Shown here: one piece after another, positions 47,159-57,600 of the stretch | How the letters are laid out: the number at the start of each line of letters is the position of its first letter | Position numbering within the stretch: the first letter of the stretch is position 1 | From: Phlebiopsis flavidoalba | Taxonomy: Eukaryota; Basidiomycota; Agaricomycetes; Polyporales; Phanerochaetaceae | DNA: 64,000 bases | Assembly: GCA_035772785.1 (NCBI GenBank) | Contig: JAOCPU010000002.1 | Location: 1,426,001 to 1,490,000, forward strand | Reading direction: 5' to 3' | Program-made: the position numbers and the translations under genes | The notes under the pieces: model-generated | The model's input: only the letters and a program-made list of their open reading frames with translations | Databases searched by the model: none | What the model was told of the DNA's origin: nothing

Positions 47159-49933
47159 ATGGAGCCATCCGATTTCTCGGGTGGGAACATAGGCATTGAA
47201 AGTAATCAGCCTACCGAGGAGACGCGTCCACTCTCAGCAAAGGCGGACTCGGAGACGGACAGTCATCTCGACCCTTCGAACGTCTCGGAGTCGTCAGTCT
47301 CGTCCCTGGTAATTCATAATGGACCCCCGACACCGTCAAGTATTGGTTCCGCAGACGAAAAACAGCGATGAAGATAACACAAACTGCTAGCATCCAGACC
47401 GCCATACGCACCCTCAGGGCGTCCACAAGTTGTTTACCTTCGGCCTACAGTCATAGGCGCGCAGACCCTGAAATCGACTTCTACCAGAGTAGTTTCTTTG
47501 CCAGAGACTGTGTCGAGATACTCAGCCAAGCAAGAGTCCGCTAGACGGGTCGTGTCTATGCACAAAGCAAACCAGTACACTGTGAGCTACCCCTACCCTC
47601 GGATATCAGCGAACAATTTGGTCTAGAAGGAAGTCCAGCTCGTGTACGGGTTCGCTCAGTTGCCACGGACTTACCGCATACACCGTCGCCGCCCTCTTCT
47701 CCCGACTCGGTCGTGTTCATTCGCGAACAAATCGCCTCTGCCTGACGTTTTCTTGCGTAAAAACCACCCGTCGTGAGAAGCCGGACACCCGAGCCGGATG
47801 AGGACCAGGCATGTCTACAACCCTGACCGGCATACGATGCTCACCTCTTTCAACCTAGACTGGAATAACTTGGGCTCACTCTCCGCCGCGACCTATACCT
47901 GCTCTCCACGGACCGTTGTCCCTACATAGATATGCTCGATGTCCCTCGTAGGTATCTCGCGCTTATCAAGCCCCTATGCGATGACGTTTCCTTCAGCGGC
48001 GCAGAAGGTACCGTCCATAGAAGAGCAGGGAGACCTTCCAAGGATGATATGGGGTCTCGATCAAAACGAGGATGCAAAAGTCACCGCCAACGTGCCGAGG
48101 ACGAGGTACCAAAACAGACCACGCAGGCTCCGCATAAGCGATCCGCTCGTCCGATATCGGCTAAACAAGCCCCGCCTCGGTTTCAACAACTCTATGGACC
48201 GCAAACACAACAGAGGCCATGAAGTCCATCGCAGCCGCGCCGTCTGTCCGGCATGAATTGCTGACACCCTGAGGCCGAGTTCCATATGTCGTCCATGCAA
48301 CCTCAAATACACGCGAGCTCTCCTGAACATTATTACGCGCTGCCCTCTCATGGACCTATCGACCTCAGCGGCTTCCTGCGCCCGAGGTACGACCAAGCTA
48401 AAGAGTCAGATTTTGCAAGTAATGCCGCGTGGGATCCTCTTGGCGACAATCTGTATCATTATGGCTCTACTGGTGCTATGAACTGGCAGGCTTTGCTCAT
48501 GGCGCAGGAAAGGCTCAAGAATTTCTCCTCGCTACTTCGTTGCCCGGGAACCTTCTGACAGACTATTCAAGGAATTCTGAATCCTCTGGCTCGGTAGCAT
48601 CTCTCGCATCATCTCGTAGTCCTATTATTTTGGCTCCGCCGACATCATTTGGCGGCAATCTGGTTTCCCGACTCCCTCCATTCTCGTCGCAGCTCACTTC
48701 GCCGGTGGTCAACACTGCAATTTCGCCGCGAGGGTCTTCTCGAAGACCATCTGCTCTAGAAATTGCTCAAAAACTATAGAGAGCAGCAAGAGGCCAAGAG
48801 ACAGTTACAAAACATGCTACCCACTCCGCCCAGCTCATCTTCGTCGCTATGGTCTTCTCAATTTTCTCCGTATCAGGAATCCTTGTTGTCTCCCGAGTTC
48901 CTCTCCGCTACTCGCCTTCCAAGTATCCCCCGTAAGGAAGCCGACGCACAACGCTTAGCTCTACTCCAACAGGTCGAAGCTCTTCAACATTGGCGTCCCA
49001 CAGAGCATGTCCGTCCAGGTATCTCCGGACGCGACCCCCAAGGCCAGGTCCACCCCGCACCGGCGCCTCAGCCTCAAGATCAACTCTCAACGCCAACTTC
49101 AACGCGCACCCGACTGGAAACGCTGCAAACTCCCAAGATCCTTCTTGGCGGACTGTATGCTCATCTTCAACAGGCGCCTACGTCAAGTAACGCGTACTCG
49201 CACCCAGTGGCCCCGTCGATGCCTACCGTCGTGCTCCTGCAGGACCTAGCTCGCCTACAAGTAATGGATTCGGCGCTGTCGGGTCTCGTATTAGCCCGCG
49301 GACCCCCCTCGTTGGGATCAACCACACCCGGTTATTCCTCCGTCGCCGGCTTCACCCAAGTCTCAACTCGAGAAAGATATCCCAGAAACCCTCCAAGATC
49401 TATTCCACTGGCGCGCCTGGTGCAACGTCTGTCGTCTGTGCCGGAGGAAGAAACAATTCTCCTTCGCGGAAAGGGGCGTGCAGCGTACAGTGCTGCGGAG
49501 CGTCGTCCCGTGTGTTCCTGGACAGCGTGCGTCTGTCGACAAGAAGGCCCCACCGGCACCGAACAAAGCGTTTCCAATCCCCCCTGAACGACAGCGGTCC
49601 AACAAAGAAGAAACCGGTTTTTCAAGGCAACTCATCCACCGGTAGGCCTAGTTCTCAAAACCGAAAATGGCAGTGAACAGTCCTCGTCATTCTACGGAAA
49701 CAAAGGGAGCACCAACTACCTCTTCGTCCCAGGAAATACCTTCGGTTGGGGTATTGCCGTACGCCGATCGCGGGGGGAGGACGACGACGGCGCACGAGCG
49801 GCATCGCCCAGATCGCGGGCGCCGACACAACCATCGCGGGCGTGGTGGTAACCGCGGAGCTTGGCGCACTCGAAAAGCCAGTGCCGTCAACGGCCCCGAG
49901 AGGTCACAAGGAGGTCTTACCGTCCGGTCCTGA
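47159..49933 (+). CDS. Ser/Pro-rich hypothetical protein with RGG-like tail
   Basis: I do not recognise this protein. ATG at 47,159 starts MEPSDFSGGNIGIESNQPTE, followed by SSVSSLVIHNGPPTP. Pieces in changing frames follow: TSFNLDWNNLGSLSAATY near 47,850, SSPEHYYALPSHGPIDLSGF near 48,315 and AAWDPLGDNLYHYGSTGAMN near 48,425. Further on are ISPRGSSRRPSALEIAQKLY then REQQEAKRQLQNMLPTPPSS near 48,720-48,840, SIPRKEADAQRLALLQQVEA near 48,925, and DIPETLQDLFHWRAWCNVC near 49,375 with several Cys and basic residues. A late GNTFGWGI stretch near 49,735 precedes an Arg/Gly-rich run with RGRGGNRG near 49,830-49,860, ending at TGA 49,931-49,933. Low-complexity regions plus an RG-rich tail suggest a nucleic-acid-related role, but that is inference only. 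It converges on the Scp160 gene. Confidence 0.55.
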
Positions 49934-50272
49934 TCATGACTGCTTGTTTCTTCCAGACCGTCTCGTCTTACTTGCATACCCAGCTCTCGTTCGCTGTCCC
50001 TTGCCGTTTATTGCATGCTTTTTCCTCACTTCACAGCAGCCGTTTTTTCCATGTCCCCAACGCTTTGTATCACGCTTTGCATCACGCCTTCGTCGCATTT
50101 TGTCCCGAAAGATCCCATACATTAGCACGCAATTAATACCAACCCTAGCGCAGAACCCAGTAGATCAAGTGTATTGCAAACCAGCAAAGTGTCAAATACG
50201 ATTAGCAACGCGATTATATCCATCCCAGACAGAGTATCCTCCAGGTAGTAGGGTGTGGTGATTAGTATGTGA
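49934..50272. other. convergent 3' spacer
   Basis: Region between the 3' ends of the Ser/Pro-rich gene (+) and the Scp160 gene (-). Pyrimidine-rich in the left part; no gene seen. Confidence 0.45.
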
Positions 50273-53200
50273 TCAGTCGCGACGGCCACCACGAGGGCGG
50301 GCTGCGCTCATTTTGAGGATGGCCTCCTTGGCAGTCTCGAGGGCGGACTCGGAGCCTGATTTGACAATAGTGAGTCACCTTTGGAAAACTGAGCAGGGAA
50401 GTTCACCTCACCAATGATGACGATGGTGTTGTCGTCACGGCTGACGGTGATGTCCGCCTTGCTCTCAGCTACGAAGGCGAGCGACGTTTAGCACCCTTAG
50501 CCCGACGATACGGGGGAACACTGAGCGGTCTGGGAGAGTCAGGAAGCCGACATGAGTCATCTCCTCAGCGTGCTTGATGGAGTTGCGCGTGAGTTCGAGT
50601 GCCTTGTCAAGTGCCGACTGATCTTGAGCCCCTTAAATTGTCCAAGTAGCCTCACCCTCTTCGGCGTCCTGGTAGTTGGGGACGACTTGCCACTGCGCTT
50701 CGACGCTGGGAGCACTCTCCTCAGGATCGTCGATGCGAGCCGTCGACGCACCAGCGTCGGTAGCGGGCCGGGGCGGGGACGGGTGGGTTCTTGGGCGAAG
50801 CAGACCTGTTCAACGTGTACGTTGAACGATCTGAGGCTGCGGAATAAGTTGCCTGCTGCGAGTGACGGCGTGATGGTATTTCAGAGGGACGTCTAAGGTA
50901 GCCGTGACACCTTCTGGCGCGGGCGCCTTGATCTGAGACTGCATTCGTGGGTTTTTTTTTTTTGTGAACACAATAGTCTCATGCGATTTGCGACAACAAA
51001 CGCACCTTCAGCTCCTCACACAGCCTTCTCGCAAGCGGGCACGGGATCCTGATACCTTGACCAAATCAGCTGGGTTGACATCAGTGAGCTCTTCAGCGTT
51101 GACAAGCTCTCCGACGTTGCCGTAGGACCGAGATCCGGGGAACTGCACTTGAGCCCCCGTACGGTTCTGAAGCTCAGTGAGGTGTTGCCCACCGCGCGAC
51201 CAATGAGTGCCCGATGCTGGGCCCGCAGGGATTTCAACGCCAAGGACAACACGGTCACGGAGGTTGGCGACGACCTTCTCCAGTTCAGCCTTAATTTTGG
51301 CCACAAGCTTGGGCTCGCCGCGCAAGGCAACATCATCGCCCGCCTCACCAGGCCGGGGGGCTGGATTGGATCAGCCGATAGAAGGGCACGTTAAAACTGT
51401 CAGGCTTACAATCTGATCAAGCCTGCTTGGGCCTTAGGGTCGGTGGGACCACCACAGCGGTTGATGAGATCCTTCAATCCCTGACCTCCGGGTCCAATCA
51501 AGGTACGATGGAACTTGTTCTCAATGGTGACGGTGTCGGTAGTCTCCTCCGTGACTTGGTCTGAGATGGCAATTATAGCGGCCTTGGCCTCAGTGATTGC
51601 CTCCTTCGTACCGCGCAAGACAACAGTAGAAACATCGGTATTATCGGTGGACTTGTCGATGTCAATCTGAGCACCAGTACTGTTCTTGATCTCGTTGATT
51701 GAAGCACCGCCACGGCCGAGAATACGAGCAAACTTGCGCGAGTTGGCACAGTAAACTTGATCTGATTGTTGTGTCTCCTTCTCGAACTCCAAGGCCTATT
51801 CAAGCCATCTATGTCAGCTAACCGCAGACCCAAACCACTGAGGACTGGTGCTTACATCAAGAATTTCCGACTTCGCATGGGCGACGCCCTTCCTTCCACC
51901 TCGGATAATGACTTCGTCGGCTTTTGGAACATCCCTACGCCCTCAGACGCCCCTCACACGCCATCGCGCGGGAAGGTGATCTTGACGTCGTACTTGTCTT
52001 CAAGACGATTTTTTTTTTTTTAGATTACGACATACTTGCCACCTTGGCCAATCAAAGACGGGTGATACTGACGAGGAACCTTCAAGACCTCGACAGTTTC
52101 ATCGGCCTACGGTAACCAGTCCGTCAACACGAGTGTCAAAAAAACTGTTCTACGCAAAAACATACATATTTATCGGCCTGCGAGATGATGCGACGTTTGG
52201 CTTCCTCAGCGTTCTCCTTACGCCCGGTGATCTATAACAAATAAGTCTGATGTCGTCTAGGGAAGTTGGGCTCATTAGCCGTACCTTGACCTTGACCTTT
52301 TGGCCAGTCACTGGTTTTTTCTTCTTGCCAGCATCCTTTTCCTTGTCGTCATGGTCATCAGAGAAGTCCACCTTGACGCCGAGAGAATCGCGGATCTTAT
52401 TGACACCTGCACCATGCGCACCCACAATGCGGGCAACGAATTCCCGGCCGATCTCAAACTCGGTGGACTGGGGGAGATTTACAAGTCAATCAAACGAAAT
52501 GATATGGGCAGGGGTGATAGGATCTTACGTGAGCTGTTCACAATCTCGTCGTTCTTCGCAGCCTCAACAATCTGTTCGATCTCCTTAACGGCACGGTTTA
52601 CGTCGCAGGCATGATGCCCCGGACAACGATGTTCATGATGATATCCTCAGTCGTCGCATCTCCGGCCTTTCTCAGCACCGAGCTTGACTAGAAAGAGTTT
52701 GTCTTCACATCACCGATGAGTCTGATAATTCCGAGAATGTGGGTCAAACTGACGAAGATGCGGGAAGTGTGATATGTGTACGCACGCGTTCAGGGTCGTA
52801 CCACCGTTACCAATGACGGCAGCCTCATGCCACTTTTCTTTTCTAACAGTGATAGTCTGTGTCTTGACGTCCGCAGCGGCCTTCGCCATCTTCAAGAGCT
52901 CAGCTTGACAAACCTCAATCTCCAGCTTTTGGCTCTTCTCAACGGGGAGAAGGGGAGGCTGAAGGAGAAGTAGGGGTCGTAGACAAGAAGCTATGGATGA
53001 TTGTTCAGCAGACTCAGGAGCGGGAAAAACACCAAGACGTTTTTGCTGCTCGTGGAACGCCTTAAGTCTGCAGATAACAATGAGTCAGGGAGAGTGTATC
53101 TATCATAATGCCCTCTGAGTACCTAACTTTTTCGCGTTCTTATGGGAGTTGATGATACGGTCGGACCAGCAGTCAACAGAAAACATCCTTCGTGGCGCCG

Positions 53201-54815
53201 ATTCAGCTCTGCCCAAAGAGCTGGGAGAGCTGTCTGACGGCGGACATCAACGAGCGGACGCTGACTTATCGCCAATACAAGATCAACCATTGAGGACTGT
53301 AGCCTTTTCGACGGTCGCAGCAGGGGGTGTATAGACCGAGACGCCAGGATTTTGCTCGCTGAGGGTCTTGGGGTATCCAACACGTGTCATGTAAGTCAGG
53401 AGGTTGTTTTGATACAGCAAGGGGTCGGGAAGCGGGAACTCGTGAATGTGTAGGCCGAGTTGGCTCTTTTTCAATGACAGCAGAAAACACCGTTGCCGAA
53501 TATTCAACACCACGGCCGGTAGACGTTGATGTCGTCGACAGGCCTCCTCGAAGCTCGGTACAATCGACCGCACACACTTAGACTTCGCCATGATCTCATC
53601 AGTCCGCTACCCTTGTGCCCGTGTTTGAGAAGACGATGTTGGCGCTTCGGCAGTAATGAGTTTGACAGTTCGTAAGCTCGCCCTGCGAAGTCGAAGTAGT
53701 CTTTCGCAGACTTTGATGGGAATCAATAACGCTTCTACAGCTTCGCGATCGCCGCTGACAGTGATCTCGCGAGCGGGACTGGTTTAGGGAGAGCTGCACG
53801 TCACCTCCCTGTGCGGCCGAAATGAATTTAGCGCGTTGAGGGGAGGAGGAAGGGCAAAATGTGAGCCATGGTATGTCCTTGACCGCGTTGGGTCGTGCGA
53901 GAGGTCTTGGAAGCGATGATTTCTTGGAGCATACTCTGGGCTTCGAGGACTAAAGGCTGGCCGCGCCCCGGTGAGTTAGTGATGGGCACTGTGGGTTCCT
54001 CTTGTTCATCGGGGTCACCAGGAAGCGGAGTGGGGGTTGCTAAGAGAAGGAGAGTGGGAGCCGCCATTAGCTTGTCCATTGGTAGCGAGAGTGTCCCTGC
54101 GAGGAATGTCGATCCTGACACCAGTACGTTCGCGAACTCTCCTTCAGTGTAGCGCCCTTGGTACCGACTATGCTGGGTTATGGTAGAGGCAGGCGCGTTC
54201 AGTACCACAGATACCTGGAGCATATCGTCAACGCAATCAATATCACACCCTATTCGAAAGCACTCACGGTAGGAGATGAGACCAGCAAGCAGAGCCTTCT
54301 TAGCCTTTTCAAGATCTTTCTGCTGCTCAGCCTTGAGAGAAGAACGTAGTCTGACGAAGCTTCTGGTTCGTGGATGCATCGAGCTTGACCTTGTACTGTG
54401 CCATGATCTGCTTCAATGATCTCGCCGAGTGACGTGGGCTTGCCATCCTTGCCAGCAGCGGAGAGATCGCCGACGGGAGTCGTGAACGAGTCAGAGAAAA
54501 GCGGTTGCTTCGATACCGTGGCCTTGATACGAGGTGCACTCCACGCAGAGGCGGGAGCCTTGGTGGTAGCACGGCCGAGGAGGAGGCGAGAGACGGGAAC
54601 GCGACGACTTGACTCTGTGTCGGGGGCAGCAGCCGAAGCAGGCGTGGGGCGTTCCTTCACCGTGGGCTCAGCGAGACTCGGGAACGGATCGGGTGCACCT
54701 TCAGCTCTGCATGTTTCTTCTGAATACGTGTAAATTAGAGTATTAGAGTGCTGCTTCGGCTGGTCCACAACGCGGGAGAAGAACGAGAGCCTACCTGAAG
54801 GTCGGCGGCGGCCAT
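50273..54815 (-). CDS. SCP160: multi-KH RNA-binding protein (vigilin/Scp160)
   Basis: Vigilin-type protein, associated with ER-bound polysomes and mRNA in yeast. ATG at 54,815 gives MAADLQ-like MAAADLQ, then an intron ending near 54,725. The N-terminal half shows DPFPSLAEPTVKERPTP, RIKATVSKQPLFSDSFT, LGEIMKQIMAQYKVKLDAST and KDLEKAKKALLAGL. KH domains follow, recognised by their GxxG loops: IGNGGTT near 52,800, VGAHGAG near 52,410, IGQGGKY near 52,040, LGRGGAS near 51,710, IGPGGQG near 51,490, IGRGGQH near 51,195 and IVG-KGAN near 50,500. Lys-rich DKEKDAGKKKKP follows the second of these. The protein ends AARPRGGRRD at TGA 50,273-50,275. At least a dozen introns are visible. It shares a short promoter interval with TFB4. 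Confidence 0.94.
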
Positions 54816-55159
54816 TGCTATGCGAGAACGTTTCATAAACCAGTGAACGCGAGGTGCCTTTGACGGGAAAACCTGGGCAACGACGAGTTGAAAGAATCTC
54901 TTGTCGCCAAAACGCGAGTAAAAATCGAGCGAGCGGGAACGGAGATGGGAGTTGTGAGATTCGGGATTGCGTTGTACGTGGACGAGCTGCAGCACGGGGA
55001 CACTGGGGCGTGAGACATAGCTGCCTTTTGTGGCCAACCTCTCAGACGCCCTCTGTTTCACGCCTCTTGGCACCTAGCCTTCGCGCCATCCAGCATCCTA
55101 CACAATGCACTAAAGCCCCCAACAACCATCGTACTGCCGCTACATACTTGAGCGAAAAG
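54816..55159. promoter_or_regulatory. bidirectional promoter between SCP160 and TFB4
   Basis: The start codons of SCP160 (54,815, -) and TFB4 (55,160, +) are 344 bp apart and face away from each other, so both promoters must lie here. No TATA box is obvious. The middle is GC-rich, and the strand leading into TFB4 turns pyrimidine-rich. Confidence 0.6.
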
Positions 55160-56500
55160 ATGGACAAGGCCTCCCACCTGAGTGTGGTTCTAGACCTTTC
55201 ACCCAAAGCAATGGCATCTCGCAGCTCAAACGAATAAACCACACACCCTATAACACTCTCGATGCGTTCCTCTCACATCTCTTCTCGCATTTTTGAACGC
55301 GCACATTGCATGCAAAGATGAGAATAGTCTTGCGATTTTTGGTGCACTTCCGGGAAAGAGGTGAGATATCTTAGCCCAAGGATCATCGGCACATTAAATT
55401 ACCTACCTCCTCTAGTGGGGGGCACCTAGTGCAATGTTATACTCCTCCCACGATGCCTATTGGTGATGATGGGAATCGTAGAACAAGCGGATGCAACATA
55501 CTTATCAGCCATTCAGAGTGATGGACTCCATCTTCATGAAGTCGGCGTTTTCTCGAGAGATTGCGGCACTGGGTGAACCGGAAACTGAACGTACGCCCCC
55601 TGAACCTACGTCAGCATCGTTAGTCTCATATTCGCCTAAATCAGAGCCTGTTGGTTTTGTTGGAGCCCTGACCAAAGCGCTTTGTTGTCAGCCATTTTAC
55701 CTATACTATTACTTGCTGAATCCTGACCGGACTGGGAACCGCATAGACATCAACCGAGTGACTAAGGGGAACACCAGTCCAGGAGAGCGGGACGTCGATC
55801 CCCGCAACCCTTCCAGACCCGAGGATACTCATCGTATCTGTGTCGCCCGACCAAGTCCTCGTCGTATATCTCTGTAATGAAACTCCATCTTCTCCGCGCA
55901 GAAATTGGCAAGTCGGTTCTCGTCTGCAGACTCATCTCAAACTCATCTACGTACTGTCGACCAGAAAGTGACGATAGACGTCTGCAAAGTATTCGGCGCT
56001 GAAAGCGTATTTCTGCAACAGGCGGCGCATCTCACTGGCGTATTTCCTCATACATAGATGTAGAACGACCGGACGCCGGTTTACAATATCTCCCCTTATG
56101 GTGTGTCCGACGCACTCATCTCCTTGTGTGCGACTATAACTCGACCAGATGTCGTTCCTGGCACCTCCTGGCCTGCGGCAACTTATATCCGTGCTACGCA
56201 AGACAAAATTGACTTCCGTGCAGGCTTTGTTTTCTGTCACAAGAACATCGTCTAGACATAGCGTTTATATGCTCCCAGTTTGCCTTGTCCAGTGCGGTCA
56301 CAGACATGTGACCTGACCACGACCCCACTAAGACTATTACAGTATTCTGCGCGCCAGTACCGGTCTGCTCAACTTGTCGCGTAAGTTACATACAGTAAAC
56401 ATATACTCCCCCCCTTGAAAATTCACGCAATCCACAGAACAAAGTTTCCTATCAAGACCTCTGCAACGGCTCAACGCATCCCGACCGGGCACAACTCCAG
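55160..56500 (+). CDS. TFB4: TFIIH subunit TFB4 (p34)
   Basis: TFB4/p34 is a von Willebrand-A-fold, zinc-binding core subunit of TFIIH, needed for transcription initiation and nucleotide excision repair. ATG at 55,160 gives MDKASHLSVVLDLSP. In broken frames, FLSHLF...LNAHIA, KDENSLAIFGALPGK and a donor GTGAGATA near 55,360 follow. Later pieces are VGALTKALC...INRVTKGN near 55,660-55,775, GERDVDPR near 55,790, MNSIFSAQKL-type sequence near 55,875-55,900, VTIDVCKVFGAESVFLQQAA near 55,970-56,020 and HLTGG/A. The C-terminal cysteine cluster ([21 protein letters not shown] type, then CSTCR) ends with a donor near 56,380, followed by TKFPIKTLQRLNASRP near 56,440-56,490. The stop is not certain. Confidence 0.87.
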
Positions 56501-57179
56501 GCTACACCTGTAGCGCCGTCCCTCGACACCCGCTAACAGCCTAACCACCGATCTACATCTATTGCCCACCCAGTCGCTTCCACGCCACCGTCAGCAACTG
56601 GGTGCTGCTTCAGCAGCTGCGTCCGGTCACACCCGCTAAAATAGCCTACTCGTTCGCGACATCAATAAACACTCAATCTCTCACCCCGCACCCATTGGTA
56701 GCAACGGGCGCGTCACAGAACGGAAGCAGCCACCCTTCGTTGAAACGCATGTGTGATCCCAATTCGCAAGCCTTCTTACATGGTACTCACGAAGCAGATT
56801 TGGACTGGAAGGAAGCGGTGGTCGATAGCTTAGCCATGCCACACTTTGTGTTGGTTCTCGGACTTTCTTGAGTATTTCTCGACCCCACCTGCGGATGACC
56901 CAGTGATCTTCGCTTCTTGCACGACACCGTTTGTCTCTTTCACCCCAGCGGATGATGTTGCTCTCTTTGATCTCCATCTTCGACATGTTTGCAGCGGCCT
57001 ATGTGCAGCGGCTTCTTGCTTCAGAGGGACTTCATGTATGTTTCGAGTGCAGTGAAGCTGTGTATGGTGCACACACACAATGAGTTAGGAGGATAGAAGT
57101 ATGCACAGGGGTCGTCTTATCGTAGGACGCGAGGACGTTGTTTGACGACGACTCGATGTGAGGTATTGCGACACCAACC
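56501..57179 (+). other. spacer with possible coding pieces
   Basis: Downstream of TFB4 the plus strand shows PPADDPVIFASCTTPFVSFT then PADDVALFDLHLRHVCSGLC near 56,890-57,010, in competition with an alternative frame (FDMFAAAYVQRLLASEGLHV). One of them may be the 5' part of the gene island described next. No domain is recognised. Confidence 0.3.
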
Positions 57180-57600
57180 CGTCACATGCTACGCGTAGTA
57201 GTCGTCCCTACTGGACCCAGCCCACCATTAGAAAACTTAGGTATCAATGGGACAAAAACTCTGCTGTACATACATTCCAGAAGACCCAATATGCCTTGCC
57301 GCCAATCCTTCCATGAACCCCATCTTTGCCAACGCACGTATCAGCGTCTTCGAGTTTTCAAATGTGGCAGCCGAGTTCAGACGAGCCACCTTGGCCCTTA
57401 CAGAGTATCCAATACCTTGGTCGGCGAGTACACTCTGTACACCGTTATTTCAGGCTTGTGATATCTTGCTCGCATTTATTAAGTTACATCTCATGTTTCA
57501 TGCCTTGTGGAACGGGGAAGAATGACCTTTCTTCTCGCACACTCGCTGACATGGCATTGCGGGTGCATACGCTAACGACAGACAAACTGTGATATTTCTT
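57180..57600 (+). CDS. unrecognised coding island
   Basis: One frame runs from VVVVPTGPSPPLENLGINGT through LYIPEDPICLAANPSMNPIF then ANARISVFEFSNVAAEFRRA to WSASTLCTPLFQACDILLAF and IKLHLMFHALWNGEE at TGA near 57,525. The amino-acid pattern (Asn-Pro and Pro-Trp turns, amphipathic helices, few rare residues) looks coding. I cannot assign a family. It may be the middle of a gene that begins near 56,850 and continues past 57,600, where RLYIIEDVIHHRPEPPLSGT then EPFTDS is readable near 57,680. Confidence 0.35.

Noticed and set aside
53828..54379. A 183-codon minus frame as a separate gene
   Set aside because: It is an exon-intron-exon stretch of the Scp160/vigilin gene read through its introns.
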